A stretch of 64,000 bases of DNA from Acinetobacter silvestris (lineage in GTDB: Bacteria; Pseudomonadota; Gammaproteobacteria; Pseudomonadales; Moraxellaceae). The number at the start of each line of letters is the position of its first letter. Within the stretch, counting starts at the first letter, position 1. The stretch covers positions 1 through 64,000 of the forward strand of contig NZ_NEGB01000008.1 in the NCBI RefSeq assembly GCF_002135235.1, in the 5' to 3' direction. The notes under the pieces were generated by a model. That model was given only the letters and a program-made list of their open reading frames with translations, was not told the DNA's origin and searched no databases. Below are positions 9,369 to 18,392 of this stretch, one piece after another. Position numbers and translations under genes: made by a program.

Positions 9369-9911
9369 TTAGGCATTAGCATATTGAATGAGTTTATGAA
9401 TCACCGATTGAATGGCTTTGTTATCAAATTCATTTCCTTCAAAGGTATAGTCTTTAGTACGACTAAAAATATCTCGTATTTCAATGACCGCATTTGAATC
9501 AATCATGCCAATAAATGTACAGACTTGCTTAAGTTGGTCTATAGAGCGTGAACCGTTGGTTCCACCATAGCTGACAAATGCAGCGGGTTTGCCTTGCCAC
9601 TCTTTATAAATATAATCTAGGGCATTTTTGAGTACAGGGCTATAGCCGTGATTATATTCAGGTGTAACAAAAATAAAAGCATCGCCTAAGGTAATTTTAT
9701 CAGCCCAATCTTGTTGTTTGGGTTGATCATAAATTCCAGTTGCAGGAGAGTTTTTCCCTGCAAAAAAAGGTAAATCCCAGACTTTTAAATCGATAATTTC
9801 GACATCTACGGTGCTAAATCCAAGTTGTTTTATTTGTTTATAGAGCCAATCGGCAATTTTGATGGCGACTCGTCCTTCACGGATACTTCCAACAATGATG
9901 TATATTTTCAC
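9369..9911 (-). CDS. NAD(P)H-dependent FMN reductase (flavodoxin-like fold)
   Basis: 180 residues with the FMN_red family signatures: phosphate-binding loop GSIREGR at residues 8-14, and the isoalloxazine-contacting PEYNHGYSPVLKNALDY. Relatives (ChrR, YieF, ArsH, SsuE-like) reduce quinones, chromate or azo dyes with NAD(P)H and FMN. The exact substrate cannot be told from sequence. It stands alone, with its own upstream region and no obvious partner gene. Confidence 0.85.
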   Translation of the reverse strand: MKIYIIVGSIREGRVAIKIADWLYKQIKQLGFSTVDVEIIDLKVWDLPFFAGKNSPATGIYDQPKQQDWADKITLGDAFIFVTPEYNHGYSPVLKNALDYIYKEWQGKPAAFVSYGGTNGSRSIDQLKQVCTFIGMIDSNAVIEIRDIFSRTKDYTFEGNEFDNKAIQSVIHKLIQYANA

Positions 9912-10000
9912 TTTTTAAACCTTTATATTTAAAGTTATGTGTTTAAGTTAATATGAATATTATGGATAAAATATGATGGATTTGTATCTGCACATGGCAT

Positions 10001-10027
10001 AAAAATAGCTCCCGTAGGAGCTATTTT
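10001..10027 (-). terminator. Rho-independent terminator after fkpB
   Basis: Stem AAAATAGCTCC / GGAGCTATTTT around a CGT loop, with T on the minus-strand exit side. It lies 20 nt downstream of the fkpB stop and ends the ileS-lspA-fkpB unit. Confidence 0.85.
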
Positions 10028-10046
10028 AGAGTATGAATACAGATGG

Positions 10047-10529
10047 TTATAGGAACTTAACGCCTTGTTGACCAGCAGGTGTTACTTTGAAAATTTCAAC
10101 TTCAAAAGTAATGTTTTTACCCGCTAATGGATGGTTAAAGTCCACTTCAGTAATATCATCATTAATCGATTTAACCACACCAAATAAGCTAGATTTGGCT
10201 TTATCTTCAAATTCAATCATATGACCAACAATTGGACGCTGCTCAAATTTAATGGTGTCGAATTTTTGAATATTTTCAGCATTCCAAGGGCCAAAAGCAT
10301 CTTCGGGAGGAAGACTTACAGTACGACGATCGCCTGCGCGTAAACCAAAAAGTGCTTTTTCAAAGCCAGGCAGTAAACTACCATCACCCATCACAAGGCT
10401 AACAGGTTCTTCACGGCTGCGAGTATTATCAATCTCGACACCATTTTCAATGGCGACAGAGAAATGTAAGTCTACTTTTGAACCTTCCGCAACGCGGGTT
10501 TCATCATTGGGATTTATAATTTCAGTCAT
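10047..10529 (-). CDS. fkpB: FKBP-type peptidyl-prolyl isomerase, SlpA/FkpB type
   Basis: The SlpA-type FKBP layout: a short FKBP half (VDLHFSVAIENG, SLVMGDGSLLPGFEKAL, LFGLRAGD) with the inserted-flap chaperone domain (GHMIEFEDK to NHPLAGKNITFEVEI). The gene lies immediately after lspA, the usual fkpB position. I prefer the start at 10529 ([13 protein letters not shown]): it overlaps the lspA stop (10522) by eight bases, giving coupled translation. A start five codons earlier is possible. 160 residues, cytoplasmic. Confidence 0.9.
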   Translation of the reverse strand: MTEIINPNDETRVAEGSKVDLHFSVAIENGVEIDNTRSREEPVSLVMGDGSLLPGFEKALFGLRAGDRRTVSLPPEDAFGPWNAENIQKFDTIKFEQRPIVGHMIEFEDKAKSSLFGVVKSINDDITEVDFNHPLAGKNITFEVEIFKVTPAGQQGVKFL

Positions 10530-11055
10530 TTTGCGCTTCCGCACTTTGAATACGTTTCTTTTCTAAAAAGAAGGTATCAATTAACAATAAAATGGTACCA
10601 AGTGTAATCGCACTATCCGCAATATTAAATGCAGGGAAGTGGTGGTTTTGGTAAAACACATGAATAAAATCGACGACATAACCTAAAGTAACACGATCAA
10701 TTAAGTTACCTACAGCACCACCTAAAATTAGTGCAATTGCAGCAGGTAAAATCAACATGTTCTTTGGCATACGCATCAGCCAAAAAATAAAAATGATAGA
10801 TACTATACCTGCTAAACCGGTAAATAAATAATGTTGCCAGCCGCCAGCATCAGATAAGAAACTAAAGGCCGCACCATAGTTATGCAGTAATGTCCAATTT
10901 AAAAAGGGCATTACTGGTACTGGGTCTGCATAAGTCAGATGGGTACTTGCAATCCATTTGGTCCATTGATCCAACACAATGGCAAGGACTGAAAGTCCAA
11001 GCCAAATAAGGTTGTGTGGATAGAAGTGGAATAAGCCCTTTTGAGTTTTAGGCAT
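10522..11055 (-). CDS. lspA: lipoprotein signal peptidase (signal peptidase II)
   Basis: A membrane aspartyl protease that removes the signal peptide of prolipoproteins. Four hydrophobic segments are visible. The conserved blocks are [25 protein letters not shown] with VVDFI (first catalytic Asp) and [10 protein letters not shown] (second catalytic Asp). The start at 11055 (MPKTQKG) overlaps the 3' end of ileS, as is usual in the ileS-lspA pair. A start 17 codons earlier would add a region lying in ileS with no family similarity. 177 residues. Confidence 0.93.
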   Translation of the reverse strand: MPKTQKGLFHFYPHNLIWLGLSVLAIVLDQWTKWIASTHLTYADPVPVMPFLNWTLLHNYGAAFSFLSDAGGWQHYLFTGLAGIVSIIFIFWLMRMPKNMLILPAAIALILGGAVGNLIDRVTLGYVVDFIHVFYQNHHFPAFNIADSAITLGTILLLIDTFFLEKKRIQSAEAQND

Positions 11056-13891
11056 ATTTTCTCTCTTCACCTTGGCCTGTAGGAAGGTTGATAATACAAC
11101 GTGCACATAAGCCTGAGTGTGCAGCGTGTGTATTTACATCTGGAAGAACATGCCAACAACGCGCACATTTCTCACCTTCCGCAGCAGATACTTTAACGCG
11201 TAAGCCTTCAAGATCAGTTACTTCACCTTGCGCAGCATCAAATGCATGAACAACAACAGTTGAGGTAATCAGGACAAAACGTAGTTCATTTTCAAGTTGG
11301 TCAAGTACAGTTTTAAGCTCTGAATTGGCCCAAAGTTCAACTTTGGCAGACAGGTTTGAACCAATCAATTTAGCATTACGTGCAGTTTCAATTTGCTTAT
11401 TGACTGCAGATTTCACCGCAATCATGGTTTGCCAATCTGCTTCTGAAATTAAGTTTGCTGTAGATGCTACAGGAATGTCATACCATTCTGTGGTAAATAC
11501 ATATTTCTCGGTCTGGCCCGGAATTAACGGCCAAGCCTCTTGTGCAGTAAAGGTCAATATTGGAGCCATCCAACGCACAAAAGCTTGTACCAAGTGATAC
11601 AACGCTGTTTGTGCAGAATGACGTGCTTGAGAATCTGCTTTAGTGGTGTACTGACGATCTTTAATAATGTCTAAGTAGAAACCACCTAAATCATTAATAC
11701 AGAAGTTAGTCAACGACGTAGTGACGATATGGAAGTTCATATCTTCATAGGCCTGTTGAATGGTTTTCTGTACTTCTGAAGCACGCTGTAAAATGTATTG
11801 ATCTAAAGCAATCATTTGATCGATAGGAAGTGCATCTGTCGATGGTTGGAAACCATTTAAATTTGCGAGTAAGAAACGTAAAGTATTACGAATACGACGG
11901 TAACCATCAGATGCACGGTTAAAGATTTCTTTACCCGCGGTCATTTCATAACGGTAATCAGCAGATGCAATCCAGAAACGTAAGCCATCTGCACCCATAT
12001 CTTTAATGATATCTTGAGGTGCAATGATATTACCCAATGATTTAGACATCTTACGGCCTTTCTCATCGACCACGAAACCATGCGTAAGTAGGCCTTTATA
12101 TGGCGCACGTTTATTGATGGCAATTGAGGTTAATAACGACGATTGGAACCAACCACGGTGTTGATCAGAACCTTCAAGGTAAAGATCAGCAGGATCAGTG
12201 AGCTCTTCACGTTGACGAAGCACTGCGTGATGCGTTGTACCTGAGTCAAACCAAACGTCAAGCGTGTCACGAATCGCATTATACTGTTCAGCATCAGCAC
12301 CAATGAAATCTTTGGCTTCACGGTTGAACCAACCATCAATACCTTCTTGTTCGATCAGTTTAGCCACTTCTTCGATCAATTCAGGCGTACGAGGGTGTAA
12401 TTCATTGGTGTCTTTATGTACGAAGAATGGAATTGGCACACCCCAAGTACGTTGACGTGAAATACACCAGTCTGGACGACCTTCGATCATTGATGCAATA
12501 CGGTTTTTACCCCAATCTGGGACAAAACTGATGTCATGTTCAATGGCATTTAAAGCATCTTGGCGTAAACCTTTTTCATCCATGCTAATGAACCATTGTG
12601 GGGTCGCACGGAAGATAATTGGTGTTTTATGACGCCAGCAATGTGGATAGCTATGACGAATGGGGATATGTGCCCAAAGTTTATTTGTTTCGCTTAAAGC
12701 TGTAATAATCTGTGGATTGGCTTTATAGATGTGTTCACCGGCAAAAATGGGTGCAGTGGGTAAATACACCCCATTACCACCGACTGGATTGTCGACTTTT
12801 AAGTTATACAGTAAGCCAACTTTATAATCGTCTACACCATGCCCAGGTGCTGTATGTACAGCACCAGTACCACTGGTTGCAATCACATGCTCACCTAAAA
12901 TGATAGGCACTTGACGCTCAGCCAGAAGAGGATGTTGTAATTGAATATTTTCAAGTGTTGTACCGACAAAATCAGCCAAAACTTTCGGACTTTCTAATTG
13001 ATAGCGTTCACATGCAGAAGCTACTAAATCTTTGGCTAAGATTAAGTTCTGAGCACCACGTTCAGTTTGCACTTCTACCAATTGGTATTCAATTTCAGCA
13101 TGTAGAGCAACAGCTTGGTTCGCAGGTAGTGTCCAAGGCGTCGTTGTCCAAATCACAATGTCAGTAGGATTGGTCACTTCAATCGCTAAGCGTGAGGATA
13201 AATCATGTAAATCGACAATGCCAAAACCAACATCAATCGCATCTGATTTTTTATCTTCATATTCAACTTCTGCTTCAGCTAATGCTGAACCACAGTCCAT
13301 ACACCAGTTCACTGGTTTTAGACCCGGTTGAATATAACCTTGTTTTTGGATTTCGCCCAATGAACGTACGATGTCGGCTTCTTGTTTGAAATTCATCGTT
13401 AAGTAAGGGTTGTCCCAATCACCAAACACACCCATACGCACAAAATCTTTTTTCTGTAATTCGATTTGTGTATAAGCGTATTCACGGCAAGCTTTACGGA
13501 AAGTTGATGCGTCAACTTTTACGCCAACTTTACCGACTTTCTCTTCAACTTTCAGCTCGATCGGTAAACCGTGACAGTCCCAACCTGGTACGTATGGCGC
13601 ATCAAAACCATCCATCACACGGCTTTTAATAATAATGTCTTTAAGAACTTTATTAACTGCGTGGCCTAAATGGATTTGACCATTGGCATATGGAGGGCCA
13701 TCGTGAAGCACATATTTTTTCTTGCCAATACGCGACGCACGAATCTGCTGATAAATGTTGTCGGCATACCACTCCTCTAACCATTTTGCTTCACGTACTG
13801 CGAGATTTGCTTTCATTGCAAATTCAGTACCTGGGAGGTTTAGCGTGGCTTTGTAATCCACTGCATTTTCAGGAGTTTGCTTATCGCTCAT
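11048..13891 (-). CDS. ileS: isoleucyl-tRNA synthetase
   Basis: Class I aminoacyl-tRNA synthetase charging tRNA-Ile. The HIGH box is HLGH at about residues 74-77 and the KMSKS box [10 protein letters not shown] near residue 611. The editing domain has [11 protein letters not shown] and HTAPGHG. The C-terminal zinc finger has CARCWH and CARC pairs. I take the start at 13891 ([14 protein letters not shown]), four codons inside the longest frame, because family members begin there. 947 residues. First gene of ileS-lspA-fkpB; ribF lies upstream on the same strand, 62 nt away. Confidence 0.96.
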   Translation of the reverse strand: MSDKQTPENAVDYKATLNLPGTEFAMKANLAVREAKWLEEWYADNIYQQIRASRIGKKKYVLHDGPPYANGQIHLGHAVNKVLKDIIIKSRVMDGFDAPYVPGWDCHGLPIELKVEEKVGKVGVKVDASTFRKACREYAYTQIELQKKDFVRMGVFGDWDNPYLTMNFKQEADIVRSLGEIQKQGYIQPGLKPVNWCMDCGSALAEAEVEYEDKKSDAIDVGFGIVDLHDLSSRLAIEVTNPTDIVIWTTTPWTLPANQAVALHAEIEYQLVEVQTERGAQNLILAKDLVASACERYQLESPKVLADFVGTTLENIQLQHPLLAERQVPIILGEHVIATSGTGAVHTAPGHGVDDYKVGLLYNLKVDNPVGGNGVYLPTAPIFAGEHIYKANPQIITALSETNKLWAHIPIRHSYPHCWRHKTPIIFRATPQWFISMDEKGLRQDALNAIEHDISFVPDWGKNRIASMIEGRPDWCISRQRTWGVPIPFFVHKDTNELHPRTPELIEEVAKLIEQEGIDGWFNREAKDFIGADAEQYNAIRDTLDVWFDSGTTHHAVLRQREELTDPADLYLEGSDQHRGWFQSSLLTSIAINKRAPYKGLLTHGFVVDEKGRKMSKSLGNIIAPQDIIKDMGADGLRFWIASADYRYEMTAGKEIFNRASDGYRRIRNTLRFLLANLNGFQPSTDALPIDQMIALDQYILQRASEVQKTIQQAYEDMNFHIVTTSLTNFCINDLGGFYLDIIKDRQYTTKADSQARHSAQTALYHLVQAFVRWMAPILTFTAQEAWPLIPGQTEKYVFTTEWYDIPVASTANLISEADWQTMIAVKSAVNKQIETARNAKLIGSNLSAKVELWANSELKTVLDQLENELRFVLITSTVVVHAFDAAQGEVTDLEGLRVKVSAAEGEKCARCWHVLPDVNTHAAHSGLCARCIINLPTGQGEERKYA

Positions 13892-13952
13892 GCAAGTTTT
13901 CATCCAATATTATCAGCACGATTGCTGACGCGTTTTACAATAAAAATATGAG

Positions 13953-14954
13953 TTAAAAAGGAAATTTGGGCGTGTTTTTACGAAACTCAAGTAGTTTCAC
14001 AACATCATCATCAATTCCAGTTTGAAGTGCCTCTAGCGAAGGGTAATTCTTTTCACCATGCAAATAGTGTAAGAATGTGACTCGCATTAACAGACCATAC
14101 AGATTAGCAGAAACATCAGGAAAATGAACTTCTAATCTCCATTCTGGATGTTCTTGTTTAATCGCAGGACGTGTTCCAACATGACCCGCACCAAATAAGC
14201 TATCTGTTTGATAACCAGCGACACCCAATTGAGTAGCATTATCTTGTTTAACTTTTGCTGTGAGTGAAGTCGTTTCGCAGACAACTTCGGTTGCATAAAT
14301 ACCATTTAAACAGGGTTTATGGCGACCTAAACGAACATTAATGGTGGGGAAATTTAAGGTACGACCAATTTGATCGCCATATTGTACTCGACCAATCATG
14401 CTATAGGGGCGACCCAATAGTTTTGCTGCCAGTTGTAAATCACCGGCTTGTAAGACTTGGCGAATCCGAGTCGAGCTGACCCGTTCAGCATCAAATTCTA
14501 CGGTATTTAAGTTGGTGACTTGAAAACCATATTGTTTTAGAAATTGACTATTGCCTTGACGGTCTTTGCCAAAGTGAAAGTCATCGCCTAGGACTAAGCT
14601 TTGGGTATTGAGTTTATTTTTGAGAATATTGGCAAAGCTCTCAGCACTTAAGCTGCGGAATTCATTATTAAATTTTGCAATCGCAATATAGTCCACACCC
14701 AATTCAGTCAAATATTCAACTTTTTCTCTGAGCGAGCTAATGCGTGGTGGGGCAGCATATCCTTTAAAAAATTCCAAAGGCTGTGGTTCAAAAATCATGA
14801 CTAAAGTTTTTAAGTCTTGCGCTGCAGCAAGTTCTTTTAACTGCGAAATCATGGCTTGGTGCCCCAAATGGACACCATCAAAATTGCCAATTGTCACCGC
14901 AGTTTTTGGCAATTGTAAGTTTTTCGCTAAAGCATTTAGACGTAACAGCTTCAT
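13953..14954 (-). CDS. ribF: bifunctional riboflavin kinase / FAD synthetase
   Basis: Converts riboflavin to FMN and then FAD. The N-terminal nucleotidyltransferase domain has TIGNFDGVHLGHQAMI (residues 21-36) and SSTRIRQVL. The C-terminal riboflavin-kinase domain has GRTLNFPTINV and LNGIYAT. 333 residues, full length. Position upstream of ileS is the standard proteobacterial order ribF-ileS-lspA. The start at 14954 (MKLLRLNAL) fits the family. Confidence 0.95.
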   Translation of the reverse strand: MKLLRLNALAKNLQLPKTAVTIGNFDGVHLGHQAMISQLKELAAAQDLKTLVMIFEPQPLEFFKGYAAPPRISSLREKVEYLTELGVDYIAIAKFNNEFRSLSAESFANILKNKLNTQSLVLGDDFHFGKDRQGNSQFLKQYGFQVTNLNTVEFDAERVSSTRIRQVLQAGDLQLAAKLLGRPYSMIGRVQYGDQIGRTLNFPTINVRLGRHKPCLNGIYATEVVCETTSLTAKVKQDNATQLGVAGYQTDSLFGAGHVGTRPAIKQEHPEWRLEVHFPDVSANLYGLLMRVTFLHYLHGEKNYPSLEALQTGIDDDVVKLLEFRKNTPKFPF

Positions 14955-15098
14955 GATTTCAAAATAAGCTTAAAATTTGAAAGGATATATTGCCATAATC
15001 TCACAATTTCGTCTTGTTGTTGTGTTTTTACCCAAAAAAATTCTATCAATAAATTCACATATAAATAATATTGATTCATTTTATAAATATAAATCAAT

Positions 15099-15126
15099 TT
15101 TACTTATTAGTGTGGCATTCTATAAT
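15099..15126 (+). promoter_or_regulatory. putative sigma-70 promoter for the TDT transporter gene
   Basis: A perfect -10 hexamer TATAAT at 15121-15126 with a TTTACT -35-like hexamer (15099-15104) 16 bases upstream. It would start transcription near 15133, about 25 bases before the chosen ATG at 15158. No experimental support. Confidence 0.5.
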
Positions 15127-15157
15127 GCGTTTATCTGCTTTTATGAGGATTCAAGCA

Positions 15158-16288
15158 ATGAAAAAGCCATTGTATCAGTTAGCCCAGACCCGTGATGTGA
15201 TCCGTCAGTTTACCCCAAATTGGTTTACTGTGACGATGGGGACTGGTGTTGTGGCATTAATTTTACCTGAGTTTCCATTTGCGCATACATTCTTGATGCA
15301 ATTGGCGACAGGCTTATGGCAATTCAATACGCTCTTATTTATAGCATTCACGTTGCTCTATCTTCTCCGTTGGTTTCTCTATCCTCAAGAAGCAAAGCAG
15401 ATTTTTTCCCATCCAACCATGGGCTTGTTTTTAGGTGCTATTCCGATGGGATTGGCGACAGTAATCAATGGCTTGTTAAAGTTTGGTCTACCTGTATATG
15501 GTGATATGGCGATCCATATTGCACAAGTACTTTGGTATGTGGATGTTGTTTTAGCCGTTGTAATTGGTGTTGGTGTTCCATTTTGTATGTATAGTCGTCA
15601 GGAACATCAGTTGCACAGTATGACTGCAATGTGGTTATTACCGATTGTTGCTTGTGAAGTCGCAGCAACGTCAGGTGGTTTGTTATTACAGCACCTTGCT
15701 ATAGATCAACAGGCTTTGGCTATTTTACTCGGTAGCTATATGTTATGGGGCATGTCTGTCATTCCTGCCTTTGCTATCCTGACGATTTTGATGTTGCGTT
15801 TAGCATTACATCAATTGCCGAGTAAAGAATTAGCCATTACTGGATGGTTAGCTTTAGGTCCAATTGGTACTGGTGCTTTGGCTTTATTGGTTCTCGGTGC
15901 CCAAGCTCCGCATGTTTTACAAGTATTTGGCTTGGAAAGTTTAGGGGTCTTCTTTAAAAATGCCGGCATCATGTGTAGCTTTATTTTGCTAGGTTTTGGT
16001 ATGTGGTGGTTTGCAATTGCGGTCTTTACGACATTTAGCCATGCCAAAAAAGGTTTACCTTTTAATTTGGGTTGGTGGGGGCTGACTTTCCCATTGGGCG
16101 TATTTACCCTCGCAATTTTAAATCTTGCACAGCAGATGAATGCTCAGTTTTTACAACATATTGCTTTAGCTTTCGCAGCAATTCTCATGATGCTTTGGGT
16201 CATCGTTATGCGTAAAACCTTGCTTGGGATGTATGCAGGTCATTTATTTTTCTCTCCCTGTTTAAAAAATTTATTAGAAAAACAATAA
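15158..16288 (+). CDS. TDT-family (TehA/SLAC1) transporter
   Basis: 376 residues with about ten hydrophobic segments and the SLAC1/TehA N-terminal pattern FTPNWFTVTMGTGVVALIL. Family members move C4-dicarboxylates, sulfite, tellurite-related anions or chloride across the inner membrane; the substrate here is not predictable. The start at 15158 (MKKPLYQLA) is chosen because GAGGA lies about nine bases upstream and the 29 codons before it lie partly upstream of the -10 box. Ends with a strong terminator. Confidence 0.85.
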   Translation: MKKPLYQLAQTRDVIRQFTPNWFTVTMGTGVVALILPEFPFAHTFLMQLATGLWQFNTLLFIAFTLLYLLRWFLYPQEAKQIFSHPTMGLFLGAIPMGLATVINGLLKFGLPVYGDMAIHIAQVLWYVDVVLAVVIGVGVPFCMYSRQEHQLHSMTAMWLLPIVACEVAATSGGLLLQHLAIDQQALAILLGSYMLWGMSVIPAFAILTILMLRLALHQLPSKELAITGWLALGPIGTGALALLVLGAQAPHVLQVFGLESLGVFFKNAGIMCSFILLGFGMWWFAIAVFTTFSHAKKGLPFNLGWWGLTFPLGVFTLAILNLAQQMNAQFLQHIALAFAAILMMLWVIVMRKTLLGMYAGHLFFSPCLKNLLEKQ

Positions 16289-16303
16289 GCGTTTAATCAG
16301 CCA

Positions 16304-16334
16304 AAATCCTCCTTTGAAAAAGGAGGATTTTTTA
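16304..16334 (+). terminator. Rho-independent terminator after the TDT transporter
   Basis: Stem AAAATCCTCCTTT / AAAGGAGGATTTT around a short A-rich loop, followed by T. It lies 15 nt after the stop codon at 16288. Confidence 0.9.
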
Positions 16335-16401
16335 TATCTCGCATTTGCACGATTTTAGTTTTTAGATTTTAATATTGGCAAGTTTTTAAGATGCTCAATG
16401 T

Positions 16402-16965
16402 ATGAAACATGATTTAGCTTTAATGATGGCATTGCCCAATGAATCTAAAGGTTTATTTGAACAAGAACATATCAATGTTCACTATAGCGGTATTGGCAAA
16501 GTAAATGCTGCATTTAAAGCATTTGATGTCATTCAAAAAACTGGCTGTAAAACATTATTGAATTTAGGCACAGCAGGCAGTTCTAGATTTAATGCACACG
16601 AATTGGTTGAAGTCAGTCGTTTTGTCCAGCGTGATATGGATGTGTCTCCACTCGGTTTTGCAGTAGGCGTGACGCCCATGGATCATGATTATCCAAGTGG
16701 CATAGACCTTGAACCTTATTTTAAACATCTTCCTCAAGGAATTTGTGGTACAGGGGATAGCTTTGAAACGGGGATACCCAAAGTCGATTGTAATTTGGTG
16801 GATATGGAAGGCTATGCCATCGCGAAGGTCTGTAAAAAGCTTGGTGTACGTTTGGTATCGGTAAAATATATTACCGATGGTGCAAACGACACTGCACATT
16901 TAGATTGGGAAGCCAATTTATTATTAGGCGCTCAGAAGTTATTAGTACTCTATAAGAGTTTATAA
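16402..16965 (+). CDS. nucleoside phosphorylase-fold protein (MTA/SAH nucleosidase-like)
   Basis: 187 residues of the PNP_UDP_1 superfamily. The visible motifs are LNLGTAGS (ribose/phosphate loop region), VDMEGYAIAKVCKKLG (substrate-binding Met-Glu) and YITDGAND (catalytic Asp). Relatives such as MtnN split 5'-methylthioadenosine or S-adenosylhomocysteine. This one is about 45 residues shorter than MtnN and the N-terminal Glu motif is MALPNES, so the true substrate is unsure. It stands alone between a terminator and a convergent regulator. Confidence 0.75.
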   Translation: MKHDLALMMALPNESKGLFEQEHINVHYSGIGKVNAAFKAFDVIQKTGCKTLLNLGTAGSSRFNAHELVEVSRFVQRDMDVSPLGFAVGVTPMDHDYPSGIDLEPYFKHLPQGICGTGDSFETGIPKVDCNLVDMEGYAIAKVCKKLGVRLVSVKYITDGANDTAHLDWEANLLLGAQKLLVLYKSL

Positions 16966-16992
16966 GAAAGTATCTGAGTCTCTCTATTTTTA

Positions 16993-17029
16993 GTTTGGCG
17001 ACCATAGTTAATTATGGCCGTATGCCAAA
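16993..17029. other. imperfect stem-loop between convergent genes
   Basis: TTTGGC and CCATA on one side pair with TTATGG and GCCAAA on the other, with bulges. It lies between the converging nucleosidase-like gene and the TetR gene. It may act as a weak terminator, but no long T run follows. Confidence 0.35.
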
Positions 17030-17081
17030 ATAAATGCTTTAAAGTGATCATTTATTTGAGATGAGAAGTGTGCAAATTTAA

Positions 17082-17711
17082 TTAAGTACGCGGTAAAATT
17101 CCATATAAAAGCATGTGAATGGTATGTTCAACAGCACGTTGATACATGCTACGATTTTTTAAAGTTTTACCAGTCACCATTTCCATCTGGGTACTAAAAT
17201 CGGCATAATTTTGTGTTAATCCCCAAATATTTAGGATCAATAATTCAGCGTCAATTTGGTCGGAAATTTTCCCTTGCACTTGCCAATTTAAAATGACTTT
17301 TGCTTTACGTTTAAATAGTTTTTTCAACGGGCCTTTTAATATTGGCAAAATATGTGGGGCACCTTGAATTATTTCTAAAGCAAACAGTTTAGATGCTTTA
17401 GGCTGTGTCCGTGAAATTTCAATTTTGATCATTAAATAATGACTAAGCGCTTCAGCAGGCTCTAATTCAGATTCCAGCATTTGTAAAGGGGCAAGCCATT
17501 TTTGCATGACAGTGGTTAATACTTCGACATATAGTGCTTCTTTATTTTCATAATAATAGAAAATATTAGATTTATGCATATCTGCAAGTTGCGCTATTTC
17601 ATCTAAACTGGCGCCATTAAAACCGTAGAGTGAAAATACATCTAATGCAGCAGCCAAAAGTTGCTGTCTTTTTTGAGTACTCTTTTTTTGTTCCATCTTA
17701 TGAAATTGCAT
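17082..17711 (-). CDS. TetR-family regulator, RutR-like
   Basis: 209 residues. The N-terminal helix-turn-helix shows RQQLLAAALDVFSLYGFNGA, DEIAQLADMHKSNIFYYYENKEALY. The N-terminal stretch followed by EVLTTVMQKWLAPLQ is typical of the RutR (YcdC) subgroup, which senses pyrimidines in E. coli. No rut genes or other target lie next to it, so ligand and regulon are unknown. The start could be five codons later (MEQKKSTQKR). About 680 bases upstream carry no intact gene. Confidence 0.85.
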   Translation of the reverse strand: MQFHKMEQKKSTQKRQQLLAAALDVFSLYGFNGASLDEIAQLADMHKSNIFYYYENKEALYVEVLTTVMQKWLAPLQMLESELEPAEALSHYLMIKIEISRTQPKASKLFALEIIQGAPHILPILKGPLKKLFKRKAKVILNWQVQGKISDQIDAELLILNIWGLTQNYADFSTQMEMVTGKTLKNRSMYQRAVEHTIHMLLYGILPRT

Positions 17712-18392
17712 TTAAAGGGAGTCTTAAATTGTACGGTAAAATGTTTGATTTGTGCACAGGTGATCACAATATTTTATAATTATTCCGATAATCCATATTG
17801 TATTGGCCTAATTGCATTTTAGGATTTAATGCATTCAAAATTTTAGCAGTTAATTTAAGCAAGCTAAAATAAGAGAATAGAATTTTAAAATAATAGACGA
17901 GATTACATATTATTCAATAAAGAACAGATTATTTTTATTTAAACGAGTGTAATGGATTGAAAGTAAGAGTGATGTCCATTCAAAATCCTCATTTATTGTT
18001 TGATTTTAAAGCGCTTATTTACATTTTTCGAATACTTTTTCACGTCAAGTGGTGAGGGTGTTGGAGCAGAACCTAAATTTGATCTACCATCATTTTTTAA
18101 CAAAATACTCTTAAAGAGTTAAATTTAATTTGAATGTTGTTTGGTGGTTCTAAATCGGCAATAAAAAATAACAGGGTATTTTTACTCGCTACAGCGACTC
18201 CAACTAACAACCAATACACCGACATTGATGTAGAGCTCTAAGTTCCACGTGAAACGGAACTTTATTTAAAAATATGAATGAGAAAAATAGAGATATAGGG
18301 ATTTTCTAAAGCAATCCCTATATTGGCTTTCAGGGCTGAATTGCATAGCTGTTTAATAGAAATTGAGCGAATGATCGAGGCTGAGTTGAGCC
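17712..18392. other. 680-base gene-free region with decayed reading frames and palindromes
   Basis: Only short plus-strand frames are seen: one giving MSIQNPHLLFDFKALIYIFR (from about 17972), a fragment with GVGAEPKFDLPSFFN, and a 35-codon frame at 18134-18241 starting MLFGGSKSAI and ending PTNNQYTDIDVEL. None is recognisable. Two palindromes follow at 18240-18262 and 18293-18323. The look is of decayed accessory DNA, possibly prophage-derived, but that is inference. Confidence 0.35.
18293..18323 (-). terminator. 11-bp perfect inverted repeat downstream of argA, possible terminator
   Basis: ATATAGGGATT (18293-18303) pairs perfectly with AATCCCTATAT (18313-18323) around a nine-base loop. On the minus strand it is followed by a T-rich stretch (CTCTATTTTTCTC), so it may end argA transcripts, although it lies 70 bases past the stop. 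A second repeat, AAGTTCC/GGAACTT, is at 18240-18262. Confidence 0.4.

Noticed and set aside
17750..17772. Partial palindrome TTGTGCACAGGTGATCACAA upstream of the RutR-like gene as an operator
   Set aside because: Only the outer five bases pair well; no second copy and no known consensus to compare with.
18134..18241. 35-codon frame resembling helicase motif III (LLATATPTNN)
   Set aside because: Similarity covers about ten residues only and no other helicase motif is nearby.
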